Assembly (NCBI GenBank): GCA_910579465.1
Contig: CAJTUB010000001.1
Span: forward strand, 124,001 to 188,000
Length of the DNA stretch: 64,000 nt
DNA from: an uncultured Lachnospiraceae bacterium
Lineage (GTDB): Bacteria; Bacillota; Clostridia; Lachnospirales; Lachnospiraceae
Direction of reading: 5' to 3'
Shown here: positions 17,879 to 26,081 of the stretch, in pieces
Numbering within the stretch: the first letter of the stretch is position 1
Layout: every line of letters starts with the position of its first letter
Notes under the pieces: model-generated
Database searches by the model: none
Seen by the model: the letters and a program-made list of their open reading frames with translations, nothing else
Told to the model about the DNA's origin: nothing
Made by a program: the position numbers and the translations under genes

Positions 17879-18616
17879 ATGAACTTAGGGAAGAATATCC
17901 AGTACATGAGAAAGCAAAAGAAGATTACGCAGGAACAGTTAGCTGAGACGATGTCGGTTTCGCGTCAGACGATATCCAGATGGGAAGCGGATGAAATTGT
18001 CCCGGAACTGAATAAGCTGCTGGGTTTGTGTGATATGTTTTCCTGTAAGCTGGATGCTTTAGTCAGGGAAGACATGAGTGCCTGTGATGGGATTTATTCG
18101 GAAATTACAATAAAAAAGGTAAAAGGCTTTCAGATGGCGAGATATGTTATGGTTACGCCGAAGCCGGAAGATGATGTAATCTCCTACATGGAGAACTGGG
18201 CGCGGCAATCCGGGCTTTTGGAGGCTTGCCCGGATGCGATGCGGATCGGGTGGGATTTTCCTTATGTTTCCGTGGAACTGCAAAACAGATTCGGGCTTCG
18301 CGGGTATGTAGCAGCCTATGTTTTGCCGGAAGGATTTGAGACAAGCTATCCGGGGGTCGAATATGAGCTCCAGGAAGAAGCAGAATATGCGGTCATTACG
18401 GTATACGATCCCTTTGTGGCGGCATTTGAGCGCATTCCGAACGCTTATAAAAGAATACTGGAGTTTTTACAGGCAAATGGATTTCGTGAAAAGCCAAGGG
18501 AGAATGTGTTGTCTTGCTTTGAGCATGTATATGAAAAGGAAGGAATTACCTGTATGGATGTATATCTCCATGTAGACAGCGTATCAAAAGCAGACAGCTT
18601 TACAAATTTTTCATAG
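17879..18616 (+). CDS. XRE-type regulator with GyrI-like effector domain
   Basis: The 245-residue protein starts at ATG 17879 behind AAGGAGG at 17868-17874. Its N terminus is a Cro/CI-type helix-turn-helix (MNLGKNIQYMRKQKKITQEQLAETMSVSRQTISRWEAD, about 1-60). The rest (about 85-240) resembles the GyrI-like small-molecule-binding fold: MARYVMVTPKPEDDVIS at its start and CMDVYLHVDS at its end. It is the third regulator of this effector type in the island, but with a different DNA-binding module. It lies just upstream of the PPOX/UvrA-like/hydrolase/UvrA-like set, which it may control. Confidence 0.82.
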   Translation: MNLGKNIQYMRKQKKITQEQLAETMSVSRQTISRWEADEIVPELNKLLGLCDMFSCKLDALVREDMSACDGIYSEITIKKVKGFQMARYVMVTPKPEDDVISYMENWARQSGLLEACPDAMRIGWDFPYVSVELQNRFGLRGYVAAYVLPEGFETSYPGVEYELQEEAEYAVITVYDPFVAAFERIPNAYKRILEFLQANGFREKPRENVLSCFEHVYEKEGITCMDVYLHVDSVSKADSFTNFS

Positions 18617-18623
18617 ATTCCCT

Positions 18624-18650
18624 GAATTCGGCTTAATTGAAGGCGAATTC
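18624..18650 (+). repeat. Inverted repeat after XRE-type gene
   Basis: GAATTCG (18624-18630) and CGAATTC (18644-18650) are perfect seven-base arms around a 13-base loop, just after the regulator stop codon. No T-run follows. It may be a weak terminator or an operator. Confidence 0.4.
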
Positions 18651-18709
18651 GCTATGGAAAAATAACGTCATTTCTAGGAATTTATCTGTAAGTGTCGACG
18701 AAAGGTATT

Positions 18710-18766
18710 GTTTGAATTTGACAAAATTGCGCAAGACGGGTCAGGAAAATCCCGTCTTGCGTAATT
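18710..18766 (+). repeat. Direct repeat copy 1, extended into a 16-bp hairpin
   Basis: Bases 18710-18735 are identical to 24890-24915, and similarity continues for about 14 more bases. The shared part contains TTGACA and the self-complementary TTGCGCAA. In this copy the repeat continues into a hairpin: CGCAAGACGGG (18730-18740) pairs with CCCGTCTTGCG (18751-18761), extended outward by AATT/AATT with one G-T, 16 pairs in all. It lies 24 bases upstream of the PPOX-fold gene and could be its operator or a structured leader. Confidence 0.6.
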
Positions 18767-18789
18767 CAAAATTTGTAAAGGAGTACAAT

Positions 18790-19245
18790 ATGGAACAGAA
18801 AGCAAGTGATATTCAGAAACAACGAATTAAAGAAATAGAAATGAAGGCAGACGAATTAGTAAAAAAATGCGGGATTATGTTTGTTACCTCTGTTAATGAA
18901 AAAGGTTATCCGAGAACTTGTTGTGTTCGTAAGGTGAGTGATGAGGGATTTCGGGACATTTTTTTTGTGACTTCAAAAAGAAGTGAAAAGCAAGGAAAGG
19001 CAAAACACTTTGAAACAAATAAAAAATCAAGCATTTGTTTTCAGCATGGGGAAGACTCGTTAACTTTGGTGGGTGATGTTGAAATCATAACTGATATGAC
19101 AGAAATGCAGAGATTATGGAGTGAGCAGGAAAGAGATTTTTTCCCTAAAGGAATTGATGACCCTAAAATAAGATTCATACATTTTCATACATTAGAAGCA
19201 ACCTTTTGGATTGAACATAGGTTTAGAACTGTAAAATATAAATGA
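18790..19245 (+). CDS. PPOX-fold flavin-binding stress protein
   Basis: The 151-residue protein belongs to the pyridoxamine-5'-phosphate-oxidase-like split-barrel family, close to general stress protein 26. Typical parts are GIMFVTSVNEKGYPRTCCVRK, the strand IFFVTSKRSEKQ, SICFQHGEDSLTLVGDVEI and the C-terminal ATFWIEH. The family binds FMN, F420 or haem; no specific activity can be assigned. The ATG at 18790 follows AAAGGAG at 18777-18783. It lies downstream of the hairpin repeat and 35 bases before UvrA-like copy 2. Confidence 0.82.
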   Translation: MEQKASDIQKQRIKEIEMKADELVKKCGIMFVTSVNEKGYPRTCCVRKVSDEGFRDIFFVTSKRSEKQGKAKHFETNKKSSICFQHGEDSLTLVGDVEIITDMTEMQRLWSEQERDFFPKGIDDPKIRFIHFHTLEATFWIEHRFRTVKYK

Positions 19246-19280
19246 TGGAGATAGTATAGAAAAGGAAAAGCAAAAACATC

Positions 19281-21713
19281 ATGGAATATGTTATCATAAA
19301 GAATGCCCATGTTCATAATTTGAAAAATATAGAGATACAGATTCCAAAGAAGAAGCTGGTGGCAATTGCCGGTGTCAGCGGTTCAGGGAAGAGCAGTATT
19401 GTATATGATATTCTTTATAAAAAGAGCGTGAACCAGTATTACAGATACCGGGATATTGTTTCGGATACATTGGAAATCCGGACCTGTGATGAGGTGCTTG
19501 GTCTGAGTCCGGTGATTGCGGTGCGCCAAAATACCATAAGACAGGCAAATCCGAAATCAGTGATTGCCACTAAGCTAAAGATAGCGGACGATTTAAAAAG
19601 GCTATATTTGTCGGAAGGAACGATTACCTGCCCTCATTGTGGTGCCAGGGTTGTTAATCAGGAACGATGTTCGAATTGCAAAGGCGTTCTGTCAATGGTC
19701 AGCTATCGACAGCTCTCGTTTAATTCTCCTGAGGGAATGTGTCTGGAATGTCAGGGACGGGGCCATCGTATGGAGCTGCATATGGAGAATATAATCTCCA
19801 GTGAAGAAGATACCCTTTATAGTATCTGTAAGAGGTTAAAAATACCGGTGCTGCTAAAATCCCTTCCGCGTTTTACCGATTACTATGGAATGAATCCTGA
19901 AACGGTGAAATTTGCTGAACTGGACCGTAAAAAGAGAAATCAGTTTTTGTATGGCTTTCATAATCCTGATATGGCATATGGAACATATTGGGGTGTAATT
20001 CCGGCAGTGGAAAGCGCTTATCAGAAGGGTACGTTAATTCCTAACATTGCCAGTGAAGGAAAATGTTCCTGTTGCCAAGGGTATAAGCTTGGGGAAGCGG
20101 GACGCAGCTTGAAACTTAAGGGACTGCATATTTGTGAGATGCAGTCCTTAAGCGTGACAGAACTAAAAGATATGCTTTTATGTGTGCGGACGGAACAAAT
20201 GCATTCAGAAAATACAGAGCAGTTAATAGAGATGATATTAGCTAAAATAAATAAGATGATTGCCTTCGGGCTAGGGTATCTGTCATTGTCGCGGGAAATT
20301 CCCTCCTTGAGCGGAGGCGAATTGCATAAACTGTTCCTGATGCAGCATATGGATTCGCAGAAGGACTCCATGATTTATATATTTGACGAACCTGCATCGG
20401 GGCTTCATAAGCTGGAAAGAAATCAGATGATTACATGGCTGGAGAAATTAAGGGATAATGGGAACAGTGTCATTGTTGTCGAGCATGACAGGGATATCAT
20501 CCATGCGTCTGACTATATTATTGAAGTCGGACCCGGAGGAGGTCAGTTTGGCGGGAAGATTATTTATTCCGGAAATAAGGAAGCTTTCAGGGATAGTAAA
20601 CAATCCGTCCTGGCAGGCTATTTCAACAGGAAGAATCCTTATAGGAAAAGATTAGTCCCAAAGGTAGACAAAAGCACACGTTATATCTGTTTAGAAGATG
20701 TTTCCACCAATAATTTGAAGCATGTATCTGTTCGGATACCGTTAAACAGGGTAGTGGGGATTGCCGGTGTTTCCGGAAGTGGAAAAAGCTCGCTGATTGC
20801 AGGGACGTTAACACCGGTTTTGAAATTTTATTTCGGAAGTGACAATAAAGAAGAGAGCTTAGAGGAACAGGAAGCAGATGAAATTAAAAATGAAAATGAA
20901 ATCGTAGAGAAAACGTGGGAGCGTGTCAGTGGGTTGCAGTACCTGAACGGATATGTCCAGGCAGATCAAAAGCCAATTGCTAAAAATTGCAGGTCAAATC
21001 TGCTTACTTATCTGGATTTATGGGCGTTTATCCGGAATTTATTTGAACAGGAAGCCAGAAAGGAAGGAAAGGAGCTTTCCGCAGCACATTTTTCCTTTAA
21101 TTCGCAGGGTGCCTGCGATAAATGTAAGGGAATCGGATGGATTGAAAAAAGAAATGCCGGGCTTGTTTATGAGGAAGTATGTAGTGAATGTCATGGGAAA
21201 AGATATCATAAGGAGGTTCTTTCCGTAACATTATCTGATAAGAATATTACTGACATTCTGGAGATGTCTGTTTGGGAAGCCAGAGAGTTTTTTGATGGAT
21301 TTGATAAGCTGACGGCAGGGTTAGAGCTGCTTGAAAAAACGGGGCTGGGGTATATGAAGCTCGGACAGCCTTTATCGACCCTTAGCGGCGGAGAATGCCA
21401 GCGTCTGAAACTGATGAAACAGCTGTTAAAGAAACGAAAAGGCAATCTGTTATATATCCTTGACGAGCCTACGTCCGGCTTAGGAGAACCGGACGTAGAA
21501 CGCCTGCTGGATGTGCTGGATGAAATAGTCAGGGAAGGAAATTCCGTCATTCTCATTGAACATAACGTAAATGTATTATCATGGTGTGATTATATCATTG
21601 AACTTGGTCCTGGCAGCGGGAGTTCCGGTGGAACTATCATAATGACGGGTTCGCCGGAAGAGCTGAGAGAGTCAGGGGAATCGCTGATAGGGCCGTATCT
21701 GCCGGAAACGTAA
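19281..21713 (+). CDS. Short UvrA-like twin ABC ATPase (copy 2)
   Basis: The 810-residue protein has two UvrA-type ABC cassettes. Cassette one has AGVSGSGKSSIVYD, signature IPSLSGGELHKLFL (degenerate after SGGE) and Walker B IYIFDEPASGLH. Cassette two has AGVSGSGKSSL, LSTLSGGECQRLKL and YILDEPTSGLG. An extra zinc-ribbon-like CPHCGARVVNQERCSNC sits in the N-terminal half, followed by CLECQGRG, CSCCQG, CDKCKGIG and CSECHG. It differs strongly from copies 1 and 3, so this is not a recent duplication. It is followed after nine bases by serine hydrolase copy B. A role in drug resistance rather than excision repair is inferred from length and context. Confidence 0.86.
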   Translation: MEYVIIKNAHVHNLKNIEIQIPKKKLVAIAGVSGSGKSSIVYDILYKKSVNQYYRYRDIVSDTLEIRTCDEVLGLSPVIAVRQNTIRQANPKSVIATKLKIADDLKRLYLSEGTITCPHCGARVVNQERCSNCKGVLSMVSYRQLSFNSPEGMCLECQGRGHRMELHMENIISSEEDTLYSICKRLKIPVLLKSLPRFTDYYGMNPETVKFAELDRKKRNQFLYGFHNPDMAYGTYWGVIPAVESAYQKGTLIPNIASEGKCSCCQGYKLGEAGRSLKLKGLHICEMQSLSVTELKDMLLCVRTEQMHSENTEQLIEMILAKINKMIAFGLGYLSLSREIPSLSGGELHKLFLMQHMDSQKDSMIYIFDEPASGLHKLERNQMITWLEKLRDNGNSVIVVEHDRDIIHASDYIIEVGPGGGQFGGKIIYSGNKEAFRDSKQSVLAGYFNRKNPYRKRLVPKVDKSTRYICLEDVSTNNLKHVSVRIPLNRVVGIAGVSGSGKSSLIAGTLTPVLKFYFGSDNKEESLEEQEADEIKNENEIVEKTWERVSGLQYLNGYVQADQKPIAKNCRSNLLTYLDLWAFIRNLFEQEARKEGKELSAAHFSFNSQGACDKCKGIGWIEKRNAGLVYEEVCSECHGKRYHKEVLSVTLSDKNITDILEMSVWEAREFFDGFDKLTAGLELLEKTGLGYMKLGQPLSTLSGGECQRLKLMKQLLKKRKGNLLYILDEPTSGLGEPDVERLLDVLDEIVREGNSVILIEHNVNVLSWCDYIIELGPGSGSSGGTIIMTGSPEELRESGESLIGPYLPET

Positions 21714-21722
21714 GGAGTTACT

Positions 21723-22670
21723 ATGGATAGCAAAAAAATTTATTGTTCCCTGATTGTCCAGGATGGAGTTATCGTCAGGGAATGTTATGGAGAGGGATTT
21801 GCAAAGAATACAAAGGGAACTATATTTTCCGTAACAAAAAGCTTTTTGTCTGCGTTAATTGGAATTGCAATTGAGAAAGGCTATCTTGACCTTCAGGATG
21901 CGGTTTCGGATTATTTTCCTGCGTTTGTTTCAGGACCGCAGGAATGGTTTAAAGAGGATATCACGATAGAACATCTCCTTACCATGACATCCGGAATTTT
22001 TTGTCCGACCAATGCCGGATTTAACGGACGCATGAGTCAGAGTGATGACGAATTAAATATGTTACTCCGGCTGCCGGTGAATCGGAAGAACATTGGAAAA
22101 TTCAGTTATAATGATGCAAACTATCATTTACTGTCGAATATTTTATATCAGGCAACACAGAAAACACCTTTGGAATTTGCAAATGAAGTATTGTTCGCGA
22201 AGCTGGGAATTGGAAATGAAGCAGACGGCATGGGCTGTCCGGAATGGGAAGCAGATGCCAAAGGTGTAAACTATGGAGGATTTGGATTAAAGCTTAGCGG
22301 CAGGAATCTGGCTAAGTTTGGATATTTATATGTAAAACAGGGCATCTGGAACGGTCAGTCAGTTGTACCAAAGGAATGGGTTGCTTTGTCAACCGGAAGG
22401 AAGGTGCCGACGACAGAAAAAGGGCTGTATTATGGATACGGCTGGTGGAGCTGTGACGTGTGCGGGTTAAATACGTATTATGCGATTGGTGCAGGAGGAC
22501 AATATATTATCTGCACCCCACAGCTGGATTTGATACAGGTATACTTATGTGAGAAGAATTCCATGGCATCAAAAGAAGTAGCACAAGCGTGGAAAGAAAC
22601 GGTGAAAGAGTTCAAGGAACAGAAGGTGAATCATGGAATTGATAAGGGTAAAGAACGCATATTTGCATAA
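21723..22670 (+). CDS. Serine hydrolase, beta-lactamase/PBP fold (copy B)
   Basis: The 315-residue protein belongs to the same PF00144 family as the gene at 10922. SxxK is S36-V-T-K39. The second motif is FSYNDANYHLLSNIL (YND in place of YxN). YAIGAGGQYI matches the HxGxGG-type third motif, with Y-x-I in place of His. It has no signal peptide and should be cytosolic. Its gene lies between UvrA-like copies 2 and 3 and overlaps the latter by 38 bases, so it is translationally coupled to an ABC ATPase. Confidence 0.86.
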   Translation: MDSKKIYCSLIVQDGVIVRECYGEGFAKNTKGTIFSVTKSFLSALIGIAIEKGYLDLQDAVSDYFPAFVSGPQEWFKEDITIEHLLTMTSGIFCPTNAGFNGRMSQSDDELNMLLRLPVNRKNIGKFSYNDANYHLLSNILYQATQKTPLEFANEVLFAKLGIGNEADGMGCPEWEADAKGVNYGGFGLKLSGRNLAKFGYLYVKQGIWNGQSVVPKEWVALSTGRKVPTTEKGLYYGYGWWSCDVCGLNTYYAIGAGGQYIICTPQLDLIQVYLCEKNSMASKEVAQAWKETVKEFKEQKVNHGIDKGKERIFA

Positions 22671-24855
22671 CCTGAAGCATGTGGATGTGGAAATTCCGAA
22701 AAATAAACTTGTAGTAGTAACCGGGGTAAGCGGGTCAGGAAAAACAAGCTTGATTTCCGACATATTGGATGAGGTCGGATGCTGTGAATATCTGGAAAGC
22801 CTCGGGCTGCCGCAGCAAACGTCAGTCCATGATTACTATGGGAGCATTACGGGATTGAATCCGACGATTTCTGTCAAAAGCTCCAATGAGGGCAGATGGA
22901 ATCCAAGGTCAACGGTGGGAACAAAAACCGGAATATTGAATTATTTACGCCTGCTGTATCTGACAGAGGGTGAGACAGAGTGCTTAAGCTGCGGGAAACG
23001 GAACAGGCCGGGCGGTAACTGTCCTGTCTGCGGCGGGGAAATCCCTTCTGTGGAAAGCCGCCACTTATCCTTTTATTCCTCTGCCGGGAAATGCAAAAAA
23101 TGCAATGGAACAGGATATGTGCTGGAGGTGGACTTTGACATATTCCGGAAGAACAGCCACATGACGTTGCCGGACTTATGTACGTTAGTTCCGGAATGTA
23201 AGCCATTGAAACATCAGCTTTCTTTTTTTGCAGAGGCATTGCATGCAGATTTAACGCAGCCACTGGGCAGACAGCCCGCGTCGGTTGCGGATGCCTTCTT
23301 AAACGGGCTGCAATCCCAAAAGAGCAATTTCCGTGGAATCGGCCCGCATTTGATAAAACTTTACAGTGAGGAGAAATACAGCGGAACGCTGCTGCATAAG
23401 CGGAGTTGCCCGGAATGTAAGGGGGAGCGCTTAAATAAAACAGGCCGCAGTATAAAGATTGAAACGGTTTCCTTACCGGAAGCATCGCAATATTCCATCC
23501 ATCGTTTACAGGATTTTATTAAGAGGCTGGTGGAGCGGGATACTACTACGGAGTCAGGAAAAAATATCGGGAAGCTGTTAATTGACCGGTTAAATGACCT
23601 GATAGGGATCGGACTGGGCTATCTGACCCTTTACCGTACCATTCCAAGTCTCAGCGGAGGTGAATACCAACGCTTAAAACTAGCGGCATTATTACAAAGT
23701 ACAATGGAAGACCTTGTGGTGATTGCAGATGAGCCGTTGACAGGACTGCACCCGATGGAAAAAATCGAGGTGCTGGATCAGCTGCGCGCTCTTTGTGAAA
23801 AGGGAAATACCGTGATTGTCATAGAGCATACAATTGAGGCAATGAAAAGAGCGGATTATATCATTGATTTTGGACCCTTTGGCGGGAATCAGGGTGGAAA
23901 TATTCTCTATGAAGGAAGCTTTGGCGGATTACTTTTATGTGATAAATCCATCACCGCCCAATACATCCATAAAACAAGTGAAACATCCGAATTGCCGATG
24001 CTACAGGAAAATCAGACAAACCGGCTGCTGATTCAGAATGCCAATGCAAATAACTTAAAAAATATTGATGTGTCGATTCCGTTGCATCAATTAGTCGGAA
24101 TCACAGGAGTATCCGGCAGTGGAAAGAGCTCCCTGATTGCAAAAACGCTTGTTCCGCTGTTAGAGAACTGTTTTTTCTCTTCTGAAAGGGAAGAAACGGA
24201 CGTTCTTAACGAGCCGGCAGAGGATACCTGTCGGGGAGCATCGCTCCATGGAGCGTGTCATATTTCAGGCTATGTCTATGTATCACAGTACCCGATTGGA
24301 AGGAATCGTTGTTCTACCGTGGCAACATACACAGGAATTATGAAGCAGGTGCAGGCGCTTTTTACAAAGGTACAACAATATAAGGGCAGGAATATCGCTG
24401 AAATAATGGAGATGACAATTGCCGGGGCGAAAGAGTTTTTTTGTTCTGAAAAGAAAATTCAATCTATTTTATGTGAATTAGAAGCTCTTGGCTTGGGATA
24501 TCTTACGTTAGGACAGCCTACACCGACCCTGAGCGGGGGAGAAGCACAGCGTGTGAAGCTCTTAAAGAGCCTTTTGGAGCATAAGAAAAACATGCTGTAT
24601 CTATTAGACGAGCCAACCATTGGATTGGGATTATATGATATATATAATCTGAATATGATATTAAAACGGTTGATTGCTGAGGGGCATTCTGTTGTTGTAG
24701 TAGAACACGATGTCGTAGTGTTGTCCCGTTGTCACTGGATGATTGAACTAGGTCCCGGGGCGGATTCCTCCGGTGGCGAGGTGATTGCAGAAGGAACGCC
24801 GTATGCGCTGAAAAATAATGAGAAATCAAAGATAGGGAAATACTTGTTCCAGTAG
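22633..24855 (+). CDS. Short UvrA-like twin ABC ATPase (copy 3), lacking C-terminal zinc module
   Basis: The 740-residue protein has TGVSGSGKTSLIS, PSLSGGEYQRLKL and VIADEPLTGLH in cassette one, and TGVSGSGKSSL, PTLSGGEAQRVKL and LLDEPTIGLG in cassette two. The N-terminal half keeps CLSCGKRNRPGGNCPVCGG, CKKCNGTG and CPECKGER. In cassette two, the stretch that in copies 1 and 2 carries two CxxC pairs is absent: LFTKVQQYKGRNIAEIMEM near residue 580 joins flanks that are about 50 residues apart in the others. UvrA needs this module for DNA damage recognition, so copy 3 probably does another job. It starts inside the hydrolase gene. Confidence 0.86.
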   Translation: MELIRVKNAYLHNLKHVDVEIPKNKLVVVTGVSGSGKTSLISDILDEVGCCEYLESLGLPQQTSVHDYYGSITGLNPTISVKSSNEGRWNPRSTVGTKTGILNYLRLLYLTEGETECLSCGKRNRPGGNCPVCGGEIPSVESRHLSFYSSAGKCKKCNGTGYVLEVDFDIFRKNSHMTLPDLCTLVPECKPLKHQLSFFAEALHADLTQPLGRQPASVADAFLNGLQSQKSNFRGIGPHLIKLYSEEKYSGTLLHKRSCPECKGERLNKTGRSIKIETVSLPEASQYSIHRLQDFIKRLVERDTTTESGKNIGKLLIDRLNDLIGIGLGYLTLYRTIPSLSGGEYQRLKLAALLQSTMEDLVVIADEPLTGLHPMEKIEVLDQLRALCEKGNTVIVIEHTIEAMKRADYIIDFGPFGGNQGGNILYEGSFGGLLLCDKSITAQYIHKTSETSELPMLQENQTNRLLIQNANANNLKNIDVSIPLHQLVGITGVSGSGKSSLIAKTLVPLLENCFFSSEREETDVLNEPAEDTCRGASLHGACHISGYVYVSQYPIGRNRCSTVATYTGIMKQVQALFTKVQQYKGRNIAEIMEMTIAGAKEFFCSEKKIQSILCELEALGLGYLTLGQPTPTLSGGEAQRVKLLKSLLEHKKNMLYLLDEPTIGLGLYDIYNLNMILKRLIAEGHSVVVVEHDVVVLSRCHWMIELGPGADSSGGEVIAEGTPYALKNNEKSKIGKYLFQ

Positions 24856-24860
24856 TGAGG

Positions 24861-24889
24861 GATGCCGTATGAAGGAAGCTGAGGGCATC
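24861..24889 (+). terminator. Hairpin after UvrA-like copy 3
   Basis: GATGCC (24861-24866) pairs with GGCATC (24884-24889), followed by GTTTGAATTT. The stem is short and the T-run is poor, so it is at most a weak terminator. Confidence 0.4.
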
Positions 24890-24930
24890 GTTTGAATTTG
24901 ACAAAATTGCGCAAGGCAGGCCGGGAAAAC
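24890..24930 (+). repeat. Direct repeat copy 2
   Basis: Bases 24890-24915 are identical to 18710-18735 and about 36 of 40 bases match in the longer alignment. The complementary arm that makes copy 1 a hairpin is missing here. The two copies bracket the PPOX/UvrA-like/hydrolase/UvrA-like set, with about 6.2 kb between them. Confidence 0.6.
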
Positions 24931-24995
24931 CTCTTAAAAAGGTGGTAAAATTTTATTGTATCAGAGTTTTATTACTTTATTCGCGCGAAGGCAAA

Positions 24996-25030
24996 GGGGC
25001 TGTCGCAAAATAGAAATGCGCGGCAGCTCC
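24996..25030 (+). repeat. Imperfect palindrome, possible IS or MITE remnant
   Basis: GGGGCTGTCGC (24996-25006) faces GCGCGGCAGCTCC (25018-25030) across an A-rich loop. The GGGGCTGTCGCAAAA wording resembles transposon terminal repeats seen in Firmicutes, but no transposase is present. It lies 41 bases before the oxidoreductase start. Confidence 0.35.
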
Positions 25031-25070
25031 GGGCCCGCGGGGTATTTGATTTGAGAGGAAGGTAGATTGT

Positions 25071-26081
25071 ATGAAGGTTGCTGTTTTGGGAACAGGTTTC
25101 GGGGCATATCATGTAGAATTGTATGCAAAAAGGAACGAGGTAGAGGACATCATTGTATGGGGGAGGAAAGAGGAAAAATTAAAAGAACTGAAGGAAAAAT
25201 TTCATGTCGGGACGACCGATGACATGGAAGCGGTCTGGAGCGACCGCACAATTGATTTGGTGGATATCTGCCTTCCGAACCATTTGCATAAAGAGACGGC
25301 AATCAAGGCGCTTCGTGCCGGGAAGCATGTTTTTATTGAAACACCGGTGGCAGAGTCCTTAGAAGATGCAGAGGCTATTTTGAAAACGGCAGAGCAGTGT
25401 GGAAGGCGCGCGTTTGTGGACCTGTTTCTGCGCTTTGAATATCCGTATGAGTATCTTTATCAGCTTGTGAAGGCGGGTAAAGCAGGTGCAGTGAAGGAGC
25501 TGCAGATTAAAAGGGAAACTCCGCCGTGGTGGGGGAATTTAGACAGCAGGCATATCGGAATTAATTTAATGATGCATGATATAGATTTTGTGACCAGACT
25601 GCTTGGCGAGCCGGACCATATTTTTGCAAGCAGCATTGATGTAAGAGAACAGCAATCGGTTGTGACGGCTGCTTTCAGCTACAAGGGCTGTTCTGCTTTG
25701 GTCAGGGGTGTTTCTGCGATGCCGCAGACGTATCCGTTTTCTGTAGGCTATGAGGCGGTGTTAGAGCATGGCACGGTCCGTTATTACGAGGATGGATATG
25801 CTGACGGGACAACCCATACAAAGCTGGAGCTGTTTTGTGAGGATAAAAAGGAAGAAATTCCTTTGCCGCAAGTAAATTGTTATGAAGCTGCAATCGGACA
25901 TGTGTTACAATGTATAAAAGACAATCAGGTGTCCTGCCTTGATATAAGGGAGGCAGTCCGCACATTAAGAACCGTGTTAAGGATGAATCAAATGTTGGAG
26001 AAACAACCGGCAGAGGAGAACGATATCGGACAAGGAGCTGCAAGAAATGAACTGGATGGAAATGCTGCAAAAGGCAATTGA
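25071..26081 (+). CDS. Gfo/Idh/MocA-family NAD(P)-dependent oxidoreductase
   Basis: The 336-residue protein starts with a Rossmann fold (VAVLGTGFGAYH, residues 3-14). VDICLPNHLHKETAIKALRAGKHVFIE leads to the position where the family usually has E-K-P; here it is E90-T91-P92, so the common lysine is absent. The C-terminal part has NLMMHDIDFVTRLLG, the usual dehydrogenase-domain motif with His and Asp. The family oxidises sugars, inositols and related alcohols; a substrate cannot be named. Its end overlaps the AraC-type gene at 26047, so the two are coupled. Confidence 0.85.
   Translation: MKVAVLGTGFGAYHVELYAKRNEVEDIIVWGRKEEKLKELKEKFHVGTTDDMEAVWSDRTIDLVDICLPNHLHKETAIKALRAGKHVFIETPVAESLEDAEAILKTAEQCGRRAFVDLFLRFEYPYEYLYQLVKAGKAGAVKELQIKRETPPWWGNLDSRHIGINLMMHDIDFVTRLLGEPDHIFASSIDVREQQSVVTAAFSYKGCSALVRGVSAMPQTYPFSVGYEAVLEHGTVRYYEDGYADGTTHTKLELFCEDKKEEIPLPQVNCYEAAIGHVLQCIKDNQVSCLDIREAVRTLRTVLRMNQMLEKQPAEENDIGQGAARNELDGNAAKGN

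Noticed and set aside
11886..24855. Calling any of the three ATPases the true uvrA
   Set aside because: All are 130-200 residues shorter than UvrA, no uvrB or uvrC is nearby and the UvrB-binding region is reduced.
24996..25030. Complete insertion sequence
   Set aside because: Only one terminal-repeat-like palindrome is present and no transposase gene or second end is seen.
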